A DNA stretch of 64,000 bases from positions 62,001 to 126,000 of the forward strand of contig JAGOPP010000003.1 of assembly GCA_017991935.1 (NCBI GenBank), given 5' to 3'. The notes beneath the pieces are model-generated. The model did not search any database and was not told the origin of the DNA. It was given only the letters and a program-made list of their open reading frames with translations. Made by a program: the position numbers and the translations under genes. Positions 22,676-37,867 of the stretch are shown piece after piece; position 1 is the first letter of the stretch, and each line of letters opens with the position of its first letter. The stretch is from Oscillospiraceae bacterium (GTDB lineage: Bacteria; Bacillota; Clostridia; Oscillospirales; Ruminococcaceae).

Positions 22676-23359
22676 ATGGAGAAGGCGATCAAAGAGGAGC
22701 TGCTCTCTCTCGCCGAGCCGGAATATGCCGCCTTCGCCGGGAAGCTGATCCCGCAGGAGGAGCATTTGCTCGGCGTCCGCCTGCCCAAGCTCCGCGAGAC
22801 GGCGAGGCGGATCTGCAAATCCGATTGGCAGGGCGCGCTCTCCTCCGGCGGAGACGAGTTTTTTGAGGAGACGATGCTTCGCGGGTTTGTGATCGCGGGC
22901 GCGCGGATGCCGGCGGAGGAGCGGCTGCGGCGTGTCGCGGATTTCCTGCCGCGGATCCGGAACTGGTCGGTCTGCGACAGCTTTTGCGTCTCCTTCCGCG
23001 ACGTCGGAAAGAATCGGCGGGTCTATCTGGATTTCCTTGTTCCCCTGCTCGCCGACGAGCGCGAGTTTGCCGTCCGGTTCGCGGAGGTGATGCTGCTCGA
23101 CCACTTCGCGGAGCCGGAGTTCGTCCCGACCCTGCTGGAGCTTTACGGCTCCGTCCGGCACCCGGGAGCTTACGCGAAAATGGCCTGCGCATGGGGCATT
23201 TCGGTCTGCTACGTCCTCTCCCCGGAAGTCACGGAGTCTTGGCTGCTGCAGGCGCATTTGGAGCGTCAGGTTTTTTTGCTGGCGCTCAAAAAAATCTCCG
23301 AATCCTTCCGGACCGGAGAACGCGGCAAAGAGCTGTACCGGGTTTATAAAAATTTATAA
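22676..23359 (+). CDS. DNA alkylation repair enzyme, AlkD-like HEAT-repeat protein
   Basis: ATG 22676 follows TAGGAGGTGAGAAG. The 227-residue protein is an all-helical HEAT-repeat protein of the AlkC/AlkD group: LLGVRLPKLRETARRICK near the start, FFEETMLRGFVIAGARMP, then IRNWSVCDSFCVSFRDVGK (the NWxxxD-type segment of the DNA-binding face). AlkD removes bulky or positively charged N3- and N7-alkylated bases without flipping them. This form is somewhat short and typical of Firmicutes. It stands alone. Confidence 0.88.
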   Translation: MEKAIKEELLSLAEPEYAAFAGKLIPQEEHLLGVRLPKLRETARRICKSDWQGALSSGGDEFFEETMLRGFVIAGARMPAEERLRRVADFLPRIRNWSVCDSFCVSFRDVGKNRRVYLDFLVPLLADEREFAVRFAEVMLLDHFAEPEFVPTLLELYGSVRHPGAYAKMACAWGISVCYVLSPEVTESWLLQAHLERQVFLLALKKISESFRTGERGKELYRVYKNL

Positions 23360-23482
23360 TCCGATCTGTATAAGAAACGACGCGCGGCCCGCGAGAAAAA
23401 CGGCGTCTGAACAATGCTCACAGTTCTTCCGCCCAAGGAGGCAACGTCGCCTCGCGCCTGTTTTCTTTTATCGCCAACGTAC

Positions 23483-23520
23483 AAAAAAAGTTCCCGTCCG
23501 AACCGGACGGGAACTTTTTA
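23483..23520. terminator. Terminator of the tuf transcript
   Basis: AAAAAGTTCCCGTCCG-AA-CCGGACGGGAACTTTTT is a long perfect stem between convergent genes. On the minus strand it lies 16 bases behind tuf. Confidence 0.95.
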
Positions 23521-23536
23521 TTGCTTTTTAGCGAAC

Positions 23537-24742
23537 TTATCCGTCGATCTCGATGACGACACCGGAACCGACCGTGTGGCCGCCTTCGCGGATGGCGAAG
23601 CGGAGGCCTTTTTCGATGGCGATCGGGGTGATCAGCTCGACGTTCATCTCGACGTTATCGCCGGGCATGCACATCTCGACGCCGGCCGGCAGCGTGATGA
23701 CGCCGGTGACGTCGGTGGTGCGGAAGAAGAACTGCGGACGATAGTTGTTGAAGAACGGAGTATGACGGCCGCCCTCATCCTTTTTCAGGACGTAAACCTG
23801 ACCGACAAACTTGGTGTGCGGGTGGATGGAGTTGGGCTTGCAGACGACCTGTCCGCGCTGGACGTCGGTTCTCTGGATGCCGCGGAGCAGCAGGCCTACG
23901 TTGTCGCCGGCCTCGCCGTAATCAAGGATCTTGTGGAACATCTCGACGCCGGTGATGACGGCTTTCTTTTTCTCATCGGTAAGGCCGACAATTTCCATCT
24001 CTTCGCCAACCTTGACCTGTCCGCGCTCGATTCTGCCGGTGACGACGGTGCCGCGTCCGGTGATCGTGAAGATGTCCTCGATCGGCATCAGGAAAGGCAG
24101 GTCCGCTTTGCGCTCCGGAGTCGGGATATAGGTGTCCACCGCGTCCATGATCTCCTGAATGCACTTATAGCACTCGGCGTTCGGGTCGTTGGAGGTGTCC
24201 TCGAGGACGGCAAGGGCGGAGCCGGCAACGATCGGGGTGTCGTCGCCCGGATAGCCGTACTCGGTCAGCAGTTCGCGGACTTCCATCTCGACAAGCTCGA
24301 GCATCTCGGTGTCGCCGTTGAGCTGGTCGACTTTGTTGAGGAACACGACGATATACGGAACGCCAACCTGACGGGAAAGCAGGATATGCTCACGGGTCTG
24401 GGGCATCGGGCCGTCGGCCGCGGAGACAACCAGAATCGTGCCGTCCATCTGCGCGGCGCCGGTGATCATGTTTTTGATATAGTCGGCGTGTCCGGGGCAG
24501 TCGACATGCGCGTAGTGGCGGTTTTCGGTCTCGTATTCGACGTGGGACGTGTTGATGGTGATCCCGCGGGCTTTTTCCTCAGGAGCCTTATCGATGGCGT
24601 CATATGCCTCATACCGGGCCAGACCCTTCAGGCTCAGATACTTGGTGATGGCGGCGGTAAGGGTGGTCTTGCCATGGTCGATGTGGCCGATGGTTCCGAT
24701 ATTCACATGGGGCTTGGTTCTCTCAAAATGTTGTTTGGCCAT
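23537..24742 (-). CDS. tuf: Elongation factor Tu
   Basis: ATG 24742 follows AAGGAGGATAATCAA. The 401-residue GTPase is near identical to bacterial EF-Tu: P-loop [15 protein letters not shown], switch [14 protein letters not shown], NKxD as [12 protein letters not shown]. It carries aminoacyl-tRNA to the ribosome. The usual histidine of the GHVDHGKTT loop is kept. It is the last gene of the rpsL-rpsG-fusA-tuf unit, with a 118-base spacer behind fusA that contains a possible weak promoter (TTGCAT-16-TTAAAC). Confidence 0.98.
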   Translation of the reverse strand: MAKQHFERTKPHVNIGTIGHIDHGKTTLTAAITKYLSLKGLARYEAYDAIDKAPEEKARGITINTSHVEYETENRHYAHVDCPGHADYIKNMITGAAQMDGTILVVSAADGPMPQTREHILLSRQVGVPYIVVFLNKVDQLNGDTEMLELVEMEVRELLTEYGYPGDDTPIVAGSALAVLEDTSNDPNAECYKCIQEIMDAVDTYIPTPERKADLPFLMPIEDIFTITGRGTVVTGRIERGQVKVGEEMEIVGLTDEKKKAVITGVEMFHKILDYGEAGDNVGLLLRGIQRTDVQRGQVVCKPNSIHPHTKFVGQVYVLKKDEGGRHTPFFNNYRPQFFFRTTDVTGVITLPAGVEMCMPGDNVEMNVELITPIAIEKGLRFAIREGGHTVGSGVVIEIDG

Positions 24743-24860
24743 TTGATTATCCTCCTTACAGTTTGGCGTTTTGTATCGTGACTCTTATTTTTCTTACTAC
24801 AAAGGTAGTTTAACAAAATCTTCCGGGAAATGCAAGATGTAAATGGATTCTGCGGCCGGC

Positions 24861-26930
24861 TCAGCGCTCTTTGACGATTTTCTCGGCGAGAGACTTCGGC
24901 ACCTCGACATAATGGCTCGGTTCCATGACATATTGGCCGCGGCCCTGCGTCTTGGAGCGCAGGTCGCTCGCGTATCCGAACATCTCGGACAGCGGGACGT
25001 AGGCGCGGATCTCCTGAGCGCCGAAGGTCGCCTCCATGCCTTGGATCTGCGCGCGCCTCGAGTTGAGATCCCCGATGACGTCGCCCATGTATTCCTCGGG
25101 CATGCTGACGGAGACCCTCATGATCGGCTCGAGGATGACCGGATCGGCCTTGCGCATGGCCTCTTTGAAGGCCATGGAACCGGCGATCTCGAACGCCATC
25201 TCGGAGGAGTCGACCTCGTGGAAGGAGCCGTCGTACAGAGTGCAGATGACGTCGACCACCGGATACCCGGCGAGCACGCCGGCCAGCGTCGCGCCTTGGA
25301 TGCCCTTGTCGACCGCGGGGATATACTCCTTCGGGATCGCTCCGCCGACGACTTCGTTGTGGAATTCGTATCCCTTGCCGCTCTCGTTGGGCTCCACGCG
25401 GATCTTGACATGGCCGTACTGGCCCTTGCCGCCCGACTGGCGCACATATTTGGTCTCCTGCTCGGCCTTTTTGCTGATCGTCTCTTTGTAGGCGACCTGC
25501 GGCTTGCCGACGTTGGCCTCGACACGGAACTCACGCAGCAGGCGGTCGACGATGATCTCCAAATGGAGCTCGCCCATGCCGGCGATGATCGTCTGGCCGG
25601 TCTCGCGGTCGGTGTAGGTGCGGAAGGTCGGGTCCTCCTCGGAGAGCTTTGCCAAGGCGATGGCCATTTTTTCCTGACCGGCCTTGGTCTTGGGCTCGAT
25701 GGCGAGGCGGATTACCGGCTCCGGGAAAACCATCTGCTCCAGCAGGATCGGGTGCTTCGGATCGCAAAGGGTGTCGCCGGTGGTGGTGTATTTCACACCG
25801 ACCGCGGCGGCGATATCCCCGGCGTAGCAGGTCTCCAGATCCTTGCGGTGATTCGCGTGCATCTGAAGGATCCTGCCCATGCGCTCGTGCTTCTCTCGGT
25901 CGGGGTTATAGACGCCCGAGCCGGAGTCGACGGTGCCGGAATAGACGCGGAAGAAGCAGAGCTTCCCGACAAAGGGGTCGGTCGCGATCTTGAAGGCCAA
26001 GGCCGCGAAGGGCTCGTCGTCGGAGGTTTTCCGCTCGAGCTTCTCGCCGGTCTTCGGATCGGTGCCTTCGACCGGAGGGATGTCCAGCGGCGAGGGCAAA
26101 TAATCCACGATCGCGTCCAGCAGCTTCTGAACGCCTTTATTCTTATAGGAGGTCCCGCAGGTGACCGGGACGAGCTTGTTGTCGACGGTGCCTTTTCGGA
26201 TGGCGGCCTTGAGTTCCCCGATCGAGGGCTCCTCGCCTTCCAGATATTTTTCCATCAGCTCGTCGTCCATCTCGGAGGCGGACTCGATCATCTTTTCGCG
26301 GTACTCTTTGGCAAGGTCCGCCATATCGTCCGGAATCTCGCGGACTTCGACGTCGGTGCCCATCTCGTCGAGGAAATAATACGCTTTCATTTCCAGCAGA
26401 TCGACGAGGCCGGTGAATTCGGCCTCGGCGCCGATCGGGAGCTGAATCACAATCGGGTTGCACTTGAGCCGCTTCACCATCATATCGACGACGTGAAAGA
26501 AATTTGCGCCCGTGATGTCCATCTTGTTGACGTACACCATTCTCGGCACGCGATATTTATTTGCCTGACGCCAGACGGTCTCAGACTGGGGCTCAACGCC
26601 GCCCTTCGCGCAGAGGATGGTTACGGAACCGTCCAACACGCGCAGCGAGCGCTCCACCTCGACGGTAAAATCGACGTGTCCGGGGGTGTCGATGATATTG
26701 ATGCGGTAGCCGTTCCAATGGGCGGTGGTGGCGGCGGAGGTGATCGTGATGCCACGCTCCTGCTCCTGTTCCATCCAGTCCATCGTGGCATTGCCGTCGT
26801 GCGTCTCGCCGATCTTATAATTCACCCCCGTATAATAGAGGATGCGTTCGGTCGTCGTCGTCTTGCCGGCGTCAATGTGGGCCATGATCCCGATATTTCG
26901 GGTCATCTCAAGGGAAACGTCTCTTGGCAT
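24861..26930 (-). CDS. fusA: Elongation factor G
   Basis: ATG 26930 follows GAGGAG. The 689-residue translocase shows all EF-G parts: [49 protein letters not shown], then domain II, III and IV ([29 protein letters not shown]) and the C-terminal domain ([20 protein letters not shown] reads [19 protein letters not shown] here). It drives tRNA-mRNA translocation and ribosome recycling. It sits 44 bases behind rpsG. Confidence 0.98.
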   Translation of the reverse strand: MPRDVSLEMTRNIGIMAHIDAGKTTTTERILYYTGVNYKIGETHDGNATMDWMEQEQERGITITSAATTAHWNGYRINIIDTPGHVDFTVEVERSLRVLDGSVTILCAKGGVEPQSETVWRQANKYRVPRMVYVNKMDITGANFFHVVDMMVKRLKCNPIVIQLPIGAEAEFTGLVDLLEMKAYYFLDEMGTDVEVREIPDDMADLAKEYREKMIESASEMDDELMEKYLEGEEPSIGELKAAIRKGTVDNKLVPVTCGTSYKNKGVQKLLDAIVDYLPSPLDIPPVEGTDPKTGEKLERKTSDDEPFAALAFKIATDPFVGKLCFFRVYSGTVDSGSGVYNPDREKHERMGRILQMHANHRKDLETCYAGDIAAAVGVKYTTTGDTLCDPKHPILLEQMVFPEPVIRLAIEPKTKAGQEKMAIALAKLSEEDPTFRTYTDRETGQTIIAGMGELHLEIIVDRLLREFRVEANVGKPQVAYKETISKKAEQETKYVRQSGGKGQYGHVKIRVEPNESGKGYEFHNEVVGGAIPKEYIPAVDKGIQGATLAGVLAGYPVVDVICTLYDGSFHEVDSSEMAFEIAGSMAFKEAMRKADPVILEPIMRVSVSMPEEYMGDVIGDLNSRRAQIQGMEATFGAQEIRAYVPLSEMFGYASDLRSKTQGRGQYVMEPSHYVEVPKSLAEKIVKER

Positions 26931-26974
26931 AAAAACTCCTCAATTGTAAAATAAAAGTTGCGGTCGGAAGGAGA

Positions 26975-27445
26975 TCACCATCTGAAATGGGCGAAGGCTC
27001 TGTTGGCCTCGGCCATCTTGTGGGTGTCCTCTTTCTTCTTGAAGGCTCCGCCCGCATTGTTGAGCGCGTCCATGATCTCGCCGGCGAGGCGTTCCTTCAT
27101 GGTGCGCTCGTTGCGGCCGCGCGAATACGACGTGAGCCAGCGCAGGCCGAGCGTCTCGCGGCGCTCGGGGCGGACTTCCATCGGGACCTGATAGTTCGCG
27201 CCGCCGACACGGCGGGATTTGCACTCCAGCGCGGGCATGATGTTTCCCAGAGCTTCCTCGAAGGCCTCCAGCCCGTTTTTACCGGTCTTGGCTTCCACGA
27301 TATCAAAAGCCCCATAAACGATCTTTTGCGCGACGCCTTTTTTGCCGTCGAGCATGATGTTGTTGATCAGACGGGTGACCATCTTGGAATGATACAGCGG
27401 ATCAGGCAAGACGTCCCGTTTTGCGATTTGTCCTCTTCTTGGCAC
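26975..27445 (-). CDS. rpsG: 30S ribosomal protein S7
   Basis: GTG 27445 is chosen as start: GGAGGG lies seven bases upstream and the product then begins [16 protein letters not shown], exactly like other S7 proteins, with the standard 156 residues. It contains [20 protein letters not shown] and [20 protein letters not shown]7 nucleates assembly of the 30S head by binding 16S rRNA. Confidence 0.97.
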   Translation of the reverse strand: MPRRGQIAKRDVLPDPLYHSKMVTRLINNIMLDGKKGVAQKIVYGAFDIVEAKTGKNGLEAFEEALGNIMPALECKSRRVGGANYQVPMEVRPERRETLGLRWLTSYSRGRNERTMKERLAGEIMDALNNAGGAFKKKEDTHKMAEANRAFAHFRW

Positions 27446-27589
27446 TTTACTTCCCTCCTTCATAAAATGAATTCATAGGTACTCGAAAGCGACAAACTCC
27501 CGTTGTGCCGAATTGCGGACGATGGTTATATCTCTATATCGATCGCCGCCTCCCGGCAGCAGTATTGCATTCATAAACAGGAAGTTCTC

Positions 27590-28018
27590 TTACTTTTTCG
27601 CAGCACCGGCTTTCGGACGCTTGGCGCCGTATTTGGAGCGGGCCTGCATCCTCTTCGCGACGCCCTGCGCATCCAGAGTTCCGCGAATGATGTGGTAACG
27701 GACGCCCGGGAGGTCTTTGACACGGCCGCCTCTGATAAGGACGACGCTGTGCTCCTGAAGGTTGTGTCCGACACCGGGGATGTAGCAGGTGGCTTCAATC
27801 CCGTTGCTGAGGCGGACCCTCGCGATCTTGCGAAGCGCGGAGTTCGGCTTTTTGGGCGTCGCGGTACGGATGGCCGTGCAGACGCCTCTCTTTTGCGGGC
27901 TGTGCTGATCGATCACCGTCTTCTTTTTGGAGTTCCATCCGCGAAGAAGCGCCGGGGCGGTGGACTTGGTTTCCAGAATCTCTCTTCCATGACGAACGAG
28001 CTGGCTAAAAGTTGGCAT
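27590..28018 (-). CDS. rpsL: 30S ribosomal protein S12
   Basis: ATG 28018 follows AAAGGAGGAAACTC. The 142-residue protein begins [20 protein letters not shown] and has the decoding-site loops [20 protein letters not shown] and [28 protein letters not shown], where streptomycin-resistance changes arise in other bacteria; Lys at PKKPNS is wild type. It is first in the rpsL-rpsG-fusA-tuf unit with its own promoter. Confidence 0.98.
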   Translation of the reverse strand: MPTFSQLVRHGREILETKSTAPALLRGWNSKKKTVIDQHSPQKRGVCTAIRTATPKKPNSALRKIARVRLSNGIEATCYIPGVGHNLQEHSVVLIRGGRVKDLPGVRYHIIRGTLDAQGVAKRMQARSKYGAKRPKAGAAKK

Positions 28019-28114
28019 GAGTTTCCTCCTTTCTTCTGATTTTTATATCCTAAGGGCGGAAAACCGCCCCAAAGACCGAAAATAACCCCTTATTTCAGGC
28101 GTCACCAAGGGTTA

Positions 28115-28143
28115 ATCATATCATTTCAGGCATTTTTTGTCAA
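28115..28143 (-). promoter_or_regulatory. Promoter for rpsL-rpsG-fusA-tuf
   Basis: On the minus strand TTGACA (28143-28138), a 17-base spacer and TATGAT (28120-28115). The minus-35 and spacer lie in one arm of the inverted repeat at 28124-28182. A leader of about 90 bases follows, with a GGGCGG-AAAA-CCGCCC hairpin near 28055-28070. Confidence 0.85.
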
Positions 28144-28182
28144 TCCCTGTGTTTATCAATATTCCACAAAAAATGCCTGAAA
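28124..28182. repeat. 17-bp perfect inverted repeat between rpoC and rpsL
   Basis: TTTCAGGCATTTTTTGT (28124-28140) and ACAAAAAATGCCTGAAA (28166-28182) are perfect reverse complements around a 25-base loop. A third partial copy, TTTCAGGC, lies at 28093. The arm overlaps the rpsL promoter. Confidence 0.9.
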
Positions 28183-28197
28183 CGTTTGTGCGATCTC

Positions 28198-31794
<3,597 letters not shown>

Positions 31795-31808
31795 GTTGCA
31801 GCCCCCCC

Positions 31809-34800
31809 TCACATATCTTCATCGTCGGAGCCGAGGCTGAGCGAATCCAGCCCGGACAAAATCGTATCGTCCGGCTCGGATCCCTCGTCGTCGCCCTCCT
31901 CGATGGTATAACCGTCGCTAAAATCTTCCTCGGTGGCGATGCTGTCGTAATTCGGCAGTTCGTCGCCCGGAATCAGGCCGGCGTCTTCGTTGTCGTAATT
32001 CTGCTTGAGGTCGATCTCTCTGTTTTCTTTATCCAGCACCTTCATATTCAAACCGAGGGACTGAAGCTCTTTGATCATAACCTTGAAGGACTCCGGGATG
32101 CCCGGCGTCGGGACGTTGCGGCCCTTGACGATGGCCTCGAACGTCTTGACGCGGCCGACCACGTCGTCCGACTTGACGGTCAGGATCTCCTGAAGCGTGT
32201 AGGCGGCGCCGTAGGCTTCGAGGGCCCAGACCTCCATCTCTCCGAAACGCTGGCCACCGAACTGCGCCTTGCCGCCCAGAGGCTGCTGCGTGACAAGGGA
32301 GTACGGGCCGGTGGAACGGGCGTGGATCTTATCGTCGACCAGATGGTGCAGCTTGAGGAAGTACATGTAGCCGACGGTGACCTCGTTGTCGAAATACTCG
32401 CCGGTGCGCCCGTCGCGGAGCTTCGATTTGCCGCTCTCGTCGAGCCCGGCCTGCTGCAAAAGCTCGCGGATGTCGCGCTCGTGCGCGCCGTCGAAGACCG
32501 GGGTCATGACTTTGTAGCCCAGCGCCGCGGCCGCCCGGCCGAGGTGCACTTCCAGAACCTGTCCGATATTCATACGGGACGGGACGCCCAGCGGATTCAA
32601 AACGATGTCGAGCGGGCGGCCGTCCGGCAGGAACGGCATATCCTCCTGCGGCAGGATGCGGGACACGACGCCCTTGTTGCCGTGGCGTCCGGCCATCTTG
32701 TCGCCGACGGAGATCTTTCTCTTTTGGGCGATATAGCAGCGCACCACCATGTTGACGCCCGGATTCAGCTCGTCGCTGTTTTCGCGGGTGAAGACCTTGA
32801 CGTCCACGATGATGCCGTACTCGCCGTGCGGCACGCGCAGCGAGGTATCCCGGACCTCTCTCGCCTTCTCGCCAAAGATGGCGCGGAGCAGGCGCTCCTC
32901 GGCGGTGAGCTCGGTCTCGCCCTTCGGCGTGACCTTGCCGACCAGAATATCCCCGGCGCGGACCTCGGCGCCGATGCGGATGATGCCGCGCTCGTCGAGC
33001 TCCTTGAGGGCGTCCTCGCCGACGTTCGGGATGTCGCGGGTGATCTCCTCGGGCCCGAGCTTGGTGTCGCGGGCCTCGAGCTCGTATTCTTCGATATGGA
33101 TGGAGGTAAACGTGTCGTCGCGGACCAGCTTTTCGTTGATCAGGACGGCGTCCTCGTAGTTGTAGCCCTCCCACGTCATAAAGCCGATCAGCACGTTTTT
33201 GCCCAGCGAAATCTCGCCGCTGCAGGTGGCGGGGCCGTCGGCGATGACCTGCTTCTCGGCGACATGCTCGCCCTTGACGACGACCGGGCGCTGGTTGACG
33301 CAGGTGCCTTGGTTGGAGCGCAGGAATTTGACCATCCGGTAGACGTCCTCGCCCTCGCCATCGTCGCGGTGGACGACGATCTGATCGGCGCAGGCTCTGG
33401 CGATATAGCCCGCGTGCAGCGCGAGCACGGTGACGCCGGAGTCGATGGCGGCCTTGTATTCCATGCCGGTGCCGACGATCGGGTTCTCGGTCTTGAGCAG
33501 CGGCACCGCCTGCCTCTGCATGTTGGAGCCCATCAAGGCGCGGTTCGCGTCGTCGTTCTCCAAAAACGGGATCATGGCGGTCGCGACGGAGACGACCATC
33601 TTCGGCGAGACGTCCATGTAATCGACGCGGGAGGTCTCGACCTCGATAAACTCATCTTTATAACGGGTGTTGACCTTGGGTTTCGCGAAGCGGCCGAACT
33701 CGTCGAGCGGCTCGTTGGCCTGCGCGACGACATAATCGTCCTCGACGTCCGCGGTCATATACTCCACGTCGTCCATGACGATGCCGGTGGCTCTGTCCAC
33801 CTTGCGGAACGGCGCCTCGATGAAGCCGTATTTGTTGATCCTCGCGTAGGTGGCGAGGTAAGAGATCAGACCGATGTTGGGGCCCTCCGGCGTCTCGATC
33901 GGGCACATGCGCCCGTAGTGGCTGTAATGGACGTCGCGCACCTCGAATCCCGCGCGGTCGCGGGAGAGGCCGCCGGGGCCCAAGGCGGAGAGGCGGCGCT
34001 TATGCGTCAGCTCTGCCAGCGGGTTCGTCTGGTCCATAAACTGGGAGAGCGGCGAGGAGCCGAAAAATTCCTTGATCGCGGCGACGACCGGCCGGATGTT
34101 GATTAAGCCCTGCGGCGTGATGGTTTCGCTGTCCTGCGCCTGAATCGTCATGCGCTCGCGGATCACGCGCTCCACCCGGCTGAAACCGATGCGGAACTGA
34201 TTTTGCAGAAGCTCGCCGACGCAGCGGACGCGGCGGTTGCCCAGATGGTCGATATCGTCCACGTTGCCGAATCCCCAGTAGAGATTGCACATATAATTGA
34301 TCGAAGCGTAGATGTCGTCGATGACGATATGCTTCGGAACCAGCTCGTCTGCGTTGTCTTTGATGAGCGCGACCAGCGTCTCCCTGTCGTCCCCGGCCTG
34401 CTCCATGATGTCGCACAGCACGGTGAAGCGGACTCTGTCGTCGACGAAGAGCTTCTCGAGCTCCTCTTTGCTCATCGGCAGGAAGTCCTCGGCGTTGACC
34501 ATGTTGTTGGAGATGATCTTGATCTCGCGGCCGCTGCCGGAGTCGACCCAGACCTCTTTGACGCCCTTTTTGTCGAGCAGCGCGCCGTCGGCTCTCGTGA
34601 GCGCGGCGCCGGCCTCGAACAGCACCTCGCCGGTCAGCGGGTCCGCGGCCGGCCTTGTCAGCGTGGCCCCGGCGACGCGGCGCGCGAGGGAAAGTTTTTT
34701 GTTGTATTTATAGCGGCCGACGTTGGAGATGTCGTATCTCCTCGGGTCGAAAAACAGGTTTGCAAGGTGAGTCTGGCTGTTCTCGATGGTCGGCGGCTCG

Positions 34801-35531
34801 CCCGGGCGGAGCTTGCGGTAGACCTCGAGCAGGGCCTCCTCCATGGATTTGGTGGCGTCCTTTTCGATGGTGGCCTCAAGGACCGGCTCGTCGCCGAAAT
34901 AATCGCGGATCTGGGCGTCGCTGCCGAGCCCGAGGGAACGGATGAAGGTTGTGACCGGGAGCTTGCGGTTTTTATCGATGCGGACGTAAAACACATCGTT
35001 CTGATCGCTCTCGTATTCGAGCCACGCGCCGCGGTTCGGGATGACCGTGCTCGAAAATAGTTTTTTGCCGGTTTTATCATAAGCCAAGCCGTAATAGACG
35101 CCCGGGGAACGAACGAGCTGGGAGACGATGACCCGCTCCGCGCCGTTGATCACAAAGGTGCCGCTCTCCGTCATGATCGGGAAATCGCCCATAAAAATAT
35201 CCTGTTCCTTGATTTCGCCGGTCTCTTTGTTCTGGAGCCTTGCGCGGACGCGCAGCGGCGCTGCATAGGTCACATCGCGCTCTTTGCATTCCTCGATGGA
35301 ATACTTGGGCTCTTTTTCGAGATGATAATCGATGAAATCGAGGATCAGGTTGCCGGAATAGTCGGAAATTGCGGAAACGTCGCGGAAAACCTCTCTAAGT
35401 CCCTCGTCAAGAAACCAGTCGTAAGAAGCCTTCTGTACCTCGATCAGGTTGGGCATCTCGAGGACTTCATTGATCTTAGCGAAACTCATGCGGACATTCT
35501 TGCCGAGCGTGACAGGTTTCATATTTACCAA
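31809..35531 (-). CDS. rpoB: RNA polymerase subunit beta
   Basis: Start chosen at TTG 35531, with GGAGTGGG about six bases upstream, giving 1240 residues beginning [17 protein letters not shown]; the ATG at 35522 is the alternative but has no ribosome site. The rifampicin pocket is intact ([20 protein letters not shown], then [11 protein letters not shown]). Conserved catalytic segments [12 protein letters not shown] and the C-terminal [18 protein letters not shown] are present. The usual rplJ-rplL genes upstream are not here; instead rpoB has its own promoter. Confidence 0.97.
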   Translation of the reverse strand: MVNMKPVTLGKNVRMSFAKINEVLEMPNLIEVQKASYDWFLDEGLREVFRDVSAISDYSGNLILDFIDYHLEKEPKYSIEECKERDVTYAAPLRVRARLQNKETGEIKEQDIFMGDFPIMTESGTFVINGAERVIVSQLVRSPGVYYGLAYDKTGKKLFSSTVIPNRGAWLEYESDQNDVFYVRIDKNRKLPVTTFIRSLGLGSDAQIRDYFGDEPVLEATIEKDATKSMEEALLEVYRKLRPGEPPTIENSQTHLANLFFDPRRYDISNVGRYKYNKKLSLARRVAGATLTRPAADPLTGEVLFEAGAALTRADGALLDKKGVKEVWVDSGSGREIKIISNNMVNAEDFLPMSKEELEKLFVDDRVRFTVLCDIMEQAGDDRETLVALIKDNADELVPKHIVIDDIYASINYMCNLYWGFGNVDDIDHLGNRRVRCVGELLQNQFRIGFSRVERVIRERMTIQAQDSETITPQGLINIRPVVAAIKEFFGSSPLSQFMDQTNPLAELTHKRRLSALGPGGLSRDRAGFEVRDVHYSHYGRMCPIETPEGPNIGLISYLATYARINKYGFIEAPFRKVDRATGIVMDDVEYMTADVEDDYVVAQANEPLDEFGRFAKPKVNTRYKDEFIEVETSRVDYMDVSPKMVVSVATAMIPFLENDDANRALMGSNMQRQAVPLLKTENPIVGTGMEYKAAIDSGVTVLALHAGYIARACADQIVVHRDDGEGEDVYRMVKFLRSNQGTCVNQRPVVVKGEHVAEKQVIADGPATCSGEISLGKNVLIGFMTWEGYNYEDAVLINEKLVRDDTFTSIHIEEYELEARDTKLGPEEITRDIPNVGEDALKELDERGIIRIGAEVRAGDILVGKVTPKGETELTAEERLLRAIFGEKAREVRDTSLRVPHGEYGIIVDVKVFTRENSDELNPGVNMVVRCYIAQKRKISVGDKMAGRHGNKGVVSRILPQEDMPFLPDGRPLDIVLNPLGVPSRMNIGQVLEVHLGRAAAALGYKVMTPVFDGAHERDIRELLQQAGLDESGKSKLRDGRTGEYFDNEVTVGYMYFLKLHHLVDDKIHARSTGPYSLVTQQPLGGKAQFGGQRFGEMEVWALEAYGAAYTLQEILTVKSDDVVGRVKTFEAIVKGRNVPTPGIPESFKVMIKELQSLGLNMKVLDKENREIDLKQNYDNEDAGLIPGDELPNYDSIATEEDFSDGYTIEEGDDEGSEPDDTILSGLDSLSLGSDDEDM

Positions 35532-35655
35532 ATTTAGCCCACTCCATTCATCCGTATTTACGTCATTTTTTTCGTTGGGACCACTTGCATTCCCGCACAA
35601 TTTGTGGTAAGATAATCTTTGTACGGCACAGCTATCCATGATGGTACATTTTATT

Positions 35656-35684
35656 ATTATATTGCTTTTAAGAAAAGGTGTCAA
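35656..35684 (-). promoter_or_regulatory. Promoter for rpoB-rpoC
   Basis: On the minus strand TTGACA (35684-35679), a 17-base spacer and TATAAT (35661-35656): full consensus. It leaves a leader of about 115 bases before the rpoB start. Confidence 0.93.
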
Positions 35685-36238
35685 GTTCTTTTTTGGGCTT
35701 TACGCCTATTTTTTTATCTATTTCTTAGTTATAAACGAAAAAGGCCTCTTTTGCGGATTCTTGGCCAAAATGTTCCAGCCTATGCGGCGGCGGCTAAGTT
35801 TCCGTTTTGCGCCCCGCGCGGTGAAAAAACGTCCCACTCATCCGTGTGTTTCATTTGTGCATATTCTTGCGTGTATTTTGTCTTTTATGGAACATTATGC
35901 ACTCCGTTTTCCGTGGAAAAAGCGGCTTTCCGGGCCCGGAGACTCCTCGGCGGGAGCCGCCCCGGCCGGGCGGCCCGGCCCCGCTCCCCTCAATCGTCAA
36001 AAAGCGACATTTTATTTATAGGTAACATAATAAAGAGGAGGCCGGGGAACCCGGAGCTTTTTTTCGGGCCTCGGGACGCCCCTCTCGGCGCCGCGCCGGG
36101 CGCCGCCGGGGGAGCCTCCGGCCGGTTCGGCAAAATTTCGCGGGTCCCGAAGGAATCCGGCGGTTTTTTCTTCCCCCCTGCGCGCGGCGGCACAAAAAAC
36201 GCATCGGAGACGATCCTGCATTTTCGGCGAACAAAAAA

Positions 36239-36274
36239 GAAGAGGCCGGGGGATTTCATCCCTCGGCCTTTTCT
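36239..36274. terminator. Terminator
   Basis: AGGCCGGGGGAT-TTC-ATCCCTCGGCCT is flanked by A- and T-rich runs. It lies 135 bases behind the minus-strand pncB stop. Confidence 0.8.
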
Positions 36275-36409
36275 AAAATCCGGAGAAAGAGGCTCGCCGA
36301 CTCAGCCCGCAAAACCGCCGGCCAGACGGAGTTTCCATGGCGCGGGCGGTTTAAAAGCGCCTCGAATCGTCGGCGGCGCGGAAAAAGCGGCGCAGAAGAA
36401 GCCCGGCCG

Positions 36410-37867
36410 TCAGACGGCCCCGTGCTCGGCGCGGTGGAGCATGGAGTCCTTGAGCGACCAGAGTTTCTGAGAGAGGTCGACGTAATACTTGTGCGGATAC
36501 TCGAGGCGGCGGAGTTCCTCCCAGAGGGTATCGAGTTGCGCGGCGCAGTATTTCTGCACCTCGCGCAGCGGCGGGCACGCGTAGACCTGCTCGCCGTGGC
36601 GGAAAATTGGCATGAGCATCTCCTTTACCTCGACGTTCTCAAGCCTTTTGCGCTTCCATGTCGCGTTCGGGTCGAAAATCTCAAACGGCGCGGAGGTGTC
36701 CGGCGCGGGCTCGTCGCGCAGGCAGATGTAGTCCGCGTTGGCCTTGCCGGTGTCTTTGTCGTAGAGGCGGTAAAACGTCTTGAAGCCGGGGTTCGTGATC
36801 TTCCCGACGCTCTCGCTGATCTTGATGGCGGGCTCGAGCACGCCGCCGCGCTCGACGGCGGCCAGTTTATAGACGCCGCCGAAGACCGGGTCGCTCTTGG
36901 CCGTAATCAGATTCTCGCCGACGCCGAAGCTGTTGACGCAGGCGCCCTGATGGATCAGGTCGCTGATTAGGTACTCGTCCAGCGAGTTGGAGGCGACGAT
37001 GCCGCAGTCTGGGTAGCCGGCGTCGTCCAGCATCTTCCGCGCCTGCTTGGAGAGAAAGGCGATGTCGCCGCTGTCGATCCGGATGCCCTTAGGCCGGACG
37101 CCCATGGGCTTCAGCACGTCGTCAAAGACCTTGATCGCGTTCGGGACGCCGGTTTTCAGCACGTTGTAGGTGTCGACCAGCAGCACGCACCCGGTCGGGT
37201 AGGTCTCGGCGTATCTTCGGAACGCCTCGTATTCGGATGGGAAAAGCTGCACCCAGCTGTGGGCCATGGTGCCGACGGCGGGGACGCCGTAGTCCCGGTC
37301 GGCGATCGTGCAGGCGGTCGCGCCGACGCCCGCGATATAGGCGGCCCGCGCGCCGAGGATCGCGGCCTTTGCGCTCTGGGCGCGGCGGGAGCCGAACTCC
37401 ATGACCGCCCTGCCCTCCGCGGCGTGCATGACGCGGGCGGCTTTGGTCGCGATCACGGACTGGTGGTTGAGCGTGAGCAGGGTCATCGTCTCGACGAGCT
37501 GCGCCTGAATGACCGGGCCCTTTACGACGACGATCGGCTCGCCGGGGAAGATCGGCGTGCCCTCCGGGACGGACCAGACGTCGCAGGTAAATTTAAAATG
37601 CAGGAGGTACTCCAAAAACGCCTCGCTGAAAATGCCCTTTCCGCGCAGATATGCGATGTCCTCCTCGTCAAAGGAGAGGCTGTTGTAATAGTCGATCAGC
37701 TGCTCCAGACCGGCGCAGACGGCGAAGCCGCCGTGATCCGGTACCTCCCGGAAAAACATGTCGAAGACGACCTCCGTGTCCCCCATCCCCTCGAGGAGAT
37801 AGCCGTTCGACATGGTCATCTCGTAGAAATCCGTGAGCATGCTCAAATTATAATTGTCTTTTGCCAT
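36410..37867 (-). CDS. pncB: Nicotinate phosphoribosyltransferase
   Basis: ATG 37867 follows CGAGGGTTTT; the open frame runs 76 codons further upstream but that part is arginine-rich shadow. The 485-residue protein begins MAKDNYNLSMLTDFYEMTMS and contains FEFGSRRAQS-type motif (MEFGSRRAQSAKAAILGARA), TMAHSWVQLF, and the phosphoribosyl site KGIRIDSGDIAFLSKQARK, ending with the C-terminal zinc-free extension typical of bacterial type enzymes. It makes nicotinate mononucleotide from nicotinate and PRPP in NAD salvage. It is monocistronic. Confidence 0.95.
   Translation of the reverse strand: MAKDNYNLSMLTDFYEMTMSNGYLLEGMGDTEVVFDMFFREVPDHGGFAVCAGLEQLIDYYNSLSFDEEDIAYLRGKGIFSEAFLEYLLHFKFTCDVWSVPEGTPIFPGEPIVVVKGPVIQAQLVETMTLLTLNHQSVIATKAARVMHAAEGRAVMEFGSRRAQSAKAAILGARAAYIAGVGATACTIADRDYGVPAVGTMAHSWVQLFPSEYEAFRRYAETYPTGCVLLVDTYNVLKTGVPNAIKVFDDVLKPMGVRPKGIRIDSGDIAFLSKQARKMLDDAGYPDCGIVASNSLDEYLISDLIHQGACVNSFGVGENLITAKSDPVFGGVYKLAAVERGGVLEPAIKISESVGKITNPGFKTFYRLYDKDTGKANADYICLRDEPAPDTSAPFEIFDPNATWKRKRLENVEVKEMLMPIFRHGEQVYACPPLREVQKYCAAQLDTLWEELRRLEYPHKYYVDLSQKLWSLKDSMLHRAEHGAV

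Larger units (their letters stand above)
35532..36409. other. 880-base region upstream of rpoB without a gene
   Basis: It contains the rpoB leader and promoter, and from 35690 on a T-rich then GC-rich stretch. Open frames here (for example 35619-36470 on the plus strand) have no start context and no protein-like composition. A terminator at 36239-36274 closes it towards the pncB gene. I see nothing else that I can support. Confidence 0.55.

Noticed and set aside
24843-26954. A 703-codon open frame on the plus strand
   Set aside because: It is the antisense shadow of fusA; GC-rich codon structure keeps the opposite strand open, and it has no start site or protein-like motifs.
35619-36470. 283-codon frame upstream of rpoB
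   Set aside because: It reads through the rpoB promoter and a terminator, has no ribosome site and an arginine/alanine/glycine composition typical of GC-rich noncoding DNA.
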